Source: Fodinibius salsisoli (GTDB lineage Bacteria > Bacteroidota > Rhodothermia > Balneolales > Balneolaceae). Taken from it: a stretch of DNA of 64,000 nucleotides. A program made the position numbers and the translations under genes. The stretch spans positions 124,001 to 188,000 of the forward strand of contig NZ_JAGGJA010000006.1 in assembly GCF_026229185.1 (NCBI RefSeq), written 5' to 3'. Below, piece after piece: positions 60,333 through 64,000 of this stretch; the stretch's first letter is position 1; each line of letters starts with the position of its first letter. The notes under the pieces were generated by a model. The model searched no databases, was not told the origin of the DNA, and worked only from the letters and a program-made list of their open reading frames with translations.

Positions 60333-60440
60333 TGGCTCTGCGATTAGCGGAGACGGGAAGTGTAAGAATTTGAATAGTCCGTGGATAGCGGGGATAACAT
60401 CCGTGTCATCAGTGTTCTAAAGAATTTTTAAATCTATTTT

Positions 60441-62711
60441 ATGCCACAAGAACCAAGTTTTATACACGATCTTAACGAACAGCAGCAACGAGCTGTACGA
60501 CACACCGACGGTCCCCTGCTTATTGTTGCCGGGGCCGGCAGTGGCAAGACGCGTGTACTTACGTATCGCATTGCGTATCTCATCCAGCAACAAAAAGCAG
60601 ATCCGAACGAGATCCTGGCGCTCACCTTTACCAATAAGGCTGCCAAGGAGATGCAAGAACGTATCCAACAGTTGATTGGTGATGAAGCCCGCCGCCTCTG
60701 GATGGGGACCTTCCACTCGGTATTCTCCAAAATTCTTCGTTTTGAAGCCGATAAAATTGGTTTCACGTCAAACTATTCGATCTATGACACCGAAGATTCC
60801 AAGAATGCCATAAAACAGCTGCTGAAGGAGAATAACTATGATCCCAAGGAAATTCGTCCTCGTACCATCCAGCGGCTGATCAGCGATGCCAAAAATGAGC
60901 TGATTCATCCGGATCATTATCAAGAAAAATTTGTGCACAGTACGCTCGATGATATTACCGCAAAGATTTATCGTCTGTATGTGGAGCGGCTAAAGCATAA
61001 TAATGCCATGGACTTCGACGACCTGCTGGTCAAACCGATTGAGCTTTTTGGCGAGCATGATGATGTGCTCGAAAAGTATCAGGATCGATTTAAGTATATC
61101 CTGATTGATGAGTACCAGGATACCAACCATGCCCAGTATAAGGTCACTAACCTGCTGGCCAATAAGTATAAAAACTTGTGTGTTGTTGGAGACGATGCCC
61201 AGAGTATCTATTCCTTCCGCGGCGCTGACATCCGTAACATCCTGGATTTTAAAAATGACTACGAAGGAGCCGTTGAAATTCCATTGGAGCAAAACTATCG
61301 CTCCACCAAGGCCATCCTGAAAGCGGCTGATTCCATCATCAAAAGAAATGACAGCCAGCTCGATAAAACGCTCTGGACGGACAACGATATGGGCGATACC
61401 ATCACGGTGCTCGATAACTATGACGAGCGCGATGAGGCCAACCGGGTCGCTAACTACATCAAAGAGTTAAAGGCCCGCAAGGGATACGGATACAATGATT
61501 TTGCGGTACTATACCGAACGAATTACCAAAGCCGGGTCTATGAGGAAACCTTCCGCCGCAAGGGCGTGCCCTATCAGCTGGTGGGCGGTCTCTCCTTTTA
61601 TCAGCGCAAAGAGATTAAGGATATCCTGGCGTATTTAACGCTGCTTATTAACCCGGATGATGATACTAACCTGATTCGTATTATCAATGAACCTTCGCGG
61701 GGTATCGGTAACAAGTCGCTGAATGACCTGTTGGCACAGTCACGAGCCCAGAACAAGTCGCTCTGGAGAATCCTGGAGAATGTTGACCAAATCGATCTGT
61801 ATAAACCGGCGGAAAACAGCGTTAAAAAGTTTGTGAGCATGATTGACGAACTAAAACGCGACCTCGATAATGGCAAACGCCTGATTGACGTCACCAAGAA
61901 ACTGTTGGATAAATCCGGATATATGAAATCGCTGGTGGAAGAAAATTCTCCCAAAGCGATGAGCCGCCGGGAAAACATCCTGGAACTGCAGAATGCCATC
62001 TCCTATTTTGAGAAAAATAATAACAGCCCCTCGCTCAGCTCCTTTCTGCAGGAGATCAGCTTAATTACCGATACTGACAAGTATGATGAAGATAAACCCG
62101 CTGTTACCATGATGACCGTCCATGCGGCCAAGGGGCTCGAGTTTCCGGGAGTGTTTGTTGTCGGTTTGGAAGAAGAGCTCTTCCCCGTGGGGAGCCGTAA
62201 TAACGAAGATGTTAATATCGAAGAAGAACGACGCCTCTTCTATGTGGCCATCACGCGGGCGGAAGAAGTACTATTTTTCAGTCACTGCCGAAGCCGCTAC
62301 AAGTACGGCGAGGAACAACGCAAGAAACGATCTCGCTTCCTGGATGAGGTCAGCCCTGATGTGGTGCGAACAGAAACAGGGGCTTCCATTAAGCAGAGTA
62401 ATAATAACTTCCAGGAGAATAAAAAAGACACTAAGACTACTAATAACAACACAACGGTAGAGTACGACTGGAAGCAGCCGCTTTATCAGAAGAAGAACCG
62501 TTCTTCGAATAATACCCAAATCCATTATGACAATCCTGATGAAGATCCTTTTCAGGTGGGGGCCAAAGTGGAACATAATATCTTCGGTCCGGGTAAAATT
62601 ATTAGTCGAAGCGGCAAAGGTGAACGAACGAAGGTTGTCGTCTATTTTAATGAACGGAAACAACGGAAGACGTTAATGCTCAGGGTTGCTAAATTAAGCG
62701 TCATCGGTTAG
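60441..62711 (+). CDS. UvrD/PcrA/Rep-type DNA helicase
   Basis: A 756-residue superfamily 1A helicase: Q motif 'LNEQQQRAVRHTDGPLLIVA', Walker A 'AGAGSGKTRVLTYR', motif Ia 'LTFTNKAAKEMQER', Walker B 'YILIDEYQDTNHAQY', motif III 'VVGDDAQSIYSFRGA', motif IV 'LEQNYRS', motif V 'TVHAAKGLEFPGVFVVGLEE' and motif VI 'RLFYVAITRAEE'. A C-terminal Tudor-like domain ('VGAKVEHNIFGPGKIISRSG') as in PcrA. It acts in repair and replication-fork restart. PcrA or UvrD naming is not decided here. Confidence 0.95.
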   Translation: MPQEPSFIHDLNEQQQRAVRHTDGPLLIVAGAGSGKTRVLTYRIAYLIQQQKADPNEILALTFTNKAAKEMQERIQQLIGDEARRLWMGTFHSVFSKILRFEADKIGFTSNYSIYDTEDSKNAIKQLLKENNYDPKEIRPRTIQRLISDAKNELIHPDHYQEKFVHSTLDDITAKIYRLYVERLKHNNAMDFDDLLVKPIELFGEHDDVLEKYQDRFKYILIDEYQDTNHAQYKVTNLLANKYKNLCVVGDDAQSIYSFRGADIRNILDFKNDYEGAVEIPLEQNYRSTKAILKAADSIIKRNDSQLDKTLWTDNDMGDTITVLDNYDERDEANRVANYIKELKARKGYGYNDFAVLYRTNYQSRVYEETFRRKGVPYQLVGGLSFYQRKEIKDILAYLTLLINPDDDTNLIRIINEPSRGIGNKSLNDLLAQSRAQNKSLWRILENVDQIDLYKPAENSVKKFVSMIDELKRDLDNGKRLIDVTKKLLDKSGYMKSLVEENSPKAMSRRENILELQNAISYFEKNNNSPSLSSFLQEISLITDTDKYDEDKPAVTMMTVHAAKGLEFPGVFVVGLEEELFPVGSRNNEDVNIEEERRLFYVAITRAEEVLFFSHCRSRYKYGEEQRKKRSRFLDEVSPDVVRTETGASIKQSNNNFQENKKDTKTTNNNTTVEYDWKQPLYQKKNRSSNNTQIHYDNPDEDPFQVGAKVEHNIFGPGKIISRSGKGERTKVVVYFNERKQRKTLMLRVAKLSVIG

Positions 62712-62735
62712 ATACATTTTTTTATTGCTTCACTA

Positions 62736-64000
62736 ATGATTTCCAAACGTACAACTATTAAAAAACAATTTGGGGCAGCCTTAATCGGCTTGCTCTTTAT
62801 GGGATGGCTAAGCCCGGCGGTCTCTTCTGCGCAACCCGTCATTACAGCTGAAGGTACGGCCATGGGTGGCAGTGGCACTGCTTATTATAATGGATTTGAG
62901 GCCACCTTTTGGAATCCCGCCAACCTGATGATTCAAGACCGGCCGGGGCAGTTCCATATCGGGGTTGGGTCAGGGGGCGGACATTACGAGCCGATCCTGG
63001 CTGGATCATCTATAAGGCATCAGGCCTCGAATTTTCTGGATGGTTATTTCCCTTACAAACGCAAGACGGTCACCATCACAGAAAAAGAGCGAGCCACCAT
63101 CCTGGATACCCACTTTCAGAATCAGAAGCTGCAAGCAGAAAACCAGCAACAGTCGGAATTAATTTTAGGAGGAGCCTTATGGCAACGAAAAGACTATGCC
63201 TTTTCGATCGTAGCCAGGGCCCGTTATGCTTCCCGTGTTACGGTCGGGCGGGGATGGTATGATGATGCTTTTGTCAATCAAAATAGCCAACAGTTACGGG
63301 ATTTTTCGCTCAGCCAGCAACGCAGTGAGTACTATGAGCTTGCCATTGGCTATGCCCAGGAGTTTGCTTTTATCAATGGACTACTGCCCCAGCTCAACAA
63401 ACTTTATATCGGTATTTCCCCAAAAATTATTGTCGCCGGACCCTCTTTTAATGCCAGCTATGATGCCCGGTATATTCGTAACAATAGCAGTATTCGCAAC
63501 CCGCTGGTCACAGCATTTTCACTACAAAGCTCCGGCTCTTTTAGCGATGCAACTGTCGAATACCTGGAATCGCGCAATCCCCGACAGGCAATAGACCAAA
63601 ACTTTAGCGACCGGTATAAATTTCAGCCAACGGGTTATGGGATTGGCTTCGATTTTGGCCTCAATTATATTATCCCGCTGACGAAAGGCACCTCTGATTT
63701 GTCGGAAGAAGGTTCTTTAGCTCCTCAAAAATCGTTTCGAATTGCCTTTTCGCTGAATGATATTGGGGGCATACGATACAACGAGCAACCACTGAGTCTC
63801 ACTTCCACAAAAGATACCCTGCAGGCCGGACAACCCGCTTCTGTGGATGAAATGTTTATCGGTTCTGGCGGGCAGTATCTCAGCTACCTTCATCAACGTC
63901 CTTTTCATCCGAATCCATTGCTAACGGCAGATGAAGAGTCCTCAGAAAAATATTCGGTCCTTCTTCCTACTTCGATTAATGCGGGTATCCTGCTCGACCT
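62736..64000 (+). CDS. Outer-membrane protein, DUF5723-like (partial, runs off the right edge)
   Basis: The frame opens at ATG 62736 and stays open to the window end (421 codons). It has a signal peptide (LIGLLFMGWLSPAVSSAQ), then 'TAEGTAMGGSGTAYYNGFEA' and 'TFWNPANLMIQD', the opening seen in PorV/FadL-like and DUF5723 barrels of Bacteroidota-type bacteria. Alternating strands follow. The C-terminus is outside the window, so length and family remain provisional. Confidence 0.8.
   Translation, partial: MISKRTTIKKQFGAALIGLLFMGWLSPAVSSAQPVITAEGTAMGGSGTAYYNGFEATFWNPANLMIQDRPGQFHIGVGSGGGHYEPILAGSSIRHQASNFLDGYFPYKRKTVTITEKERATILDTHFQNQKLQAENQQQSELILGGALWQRKDYAFSIVARARYASRVTVGRGWYDDAFVNQNSQQLRDFSLSQQRSEYYELAIGYAQEFAFINGLLPQLNKLYIGISPKIIVAGPSFNASYDARYIRNNSSIRNPLVTAFSLQSSGSFSDATVEYLESRNPRQAIDQNFSDRYKFQPTGYGIGFDFGLNYIIPLTKGTSDLSEEGSLAPQKSFRIAFSLNDIGGIRYNEQPLSLTSTKDTLQAGQPASVDEMFIGSGGQYLSYLHQRPFHPNPLLTADEESSEKYSVLLPTSINAGILLD

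Noticed and set aside
1-64000. CRISPR array, tRNA or rRNA genes
   Set aside because: No regularly spaced repeats, cloverleaf-forming segments or rRNA-like stretches were recognised by eye.

Overview
The window looks like the chromosome of a facultatively anaerobic, respiring member of the Bacteroidota/Balneolota (Balneolaceae-like). The reasons are a fused CcoN-CcoO oxidase subunit, a Sec-type lipoprotein (clade II) nitrous oxide reductase, a DUF5723-like outer-membrane protein, LytS/LytTR signalling, and moderate base composition with acidic proteins that suggest a salt-adapted lineage. This placement is an inference from gene content. I see no rRNA, tRNA or CRISPR array.

Region 1 (1-14,120) is accessory DNA. 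It carries serine hydrolases (one partial, one frameshifted, one intact), a LytS/LytTR two-component pair, NTF2-like and metallophosphoesterase genes, a Phd/RelE-type toxin-antitoxin pair, an ArsR-SRPBCC-DHFR-like trio and a TetR/SDR pair with clear operators. Several junctions have the form of integron attC sites: R''/R' boxes, nearly complementary arms with unpaired bases, and a shared right end TCCGCAATGTCGTTA. No integrase is visible, so I read it as a gene-cassette cluster lacking its integrase. Two decayed IS110-family elements sit inside split attC-like sites, as the attC-targeting IS1111 branch of this family does. One of them is a mini-element that keeps a strongly folded leader.

Region 2 (14,120-20,860) holds a visibly GC-rich, probably imported gene for an 814-residue protein (six beta-type repeats arranged as two copies of a triad, plus a papain-like Cys/His domain). 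It also has a graveyard of IS110 and AbrB fragments, a ToxR/CadC-like membrane regulator divergent from a polytopic membrane protein, and a SnoaL-like gene.

Region 3 (20,861-35,985) is the high-affinity oxygen respiration block: an Rrf2 regulator, ccoI, ccoS, ccoNO, ccoQ, ccoP, ccoG, ccoH and a TauE/SafE-like membrane protein. It is followed by an NtrB/NtrC-type pair, a DUF2892 protein, a tandem universal stress protein, two YceI proteins and a single receiver-domain protein.

Region 4 (36,182-56,909), mostly on the minus strand, is a denitrification island: a porin, an acetyl-CoA hydrolase/transferase, SCO1, an FGE-like protein, NirK fused to cytochrome c, small heme-copper-oxidase-like membrane proteins, a c-type cytochrome, truncated haemoglobin, a large NnrS/oxidase-like membrane protein, an unusual 601-residue Cys-rich protein, the RIC/YtfE repair protein, HemN, and nosYFDL-(membrane protein)-nosZ-cytochrome c with its own Rrf2 regulator. 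It can reduce nitrite to NO and N2O to N2. No NO reductase is visible here. Three loci in regions 3 and 4 carry paired TTGCA-N4-TGCAA sites 31-32 bp apart, which suggests one shared regulon.

Region 5 (56,910-64,000) is housekeeping: a GNAT remnant, valS, a hairpin cluster, a UvrD/PcrA helicase, and an outer-membrane protein gene running off the right edge.
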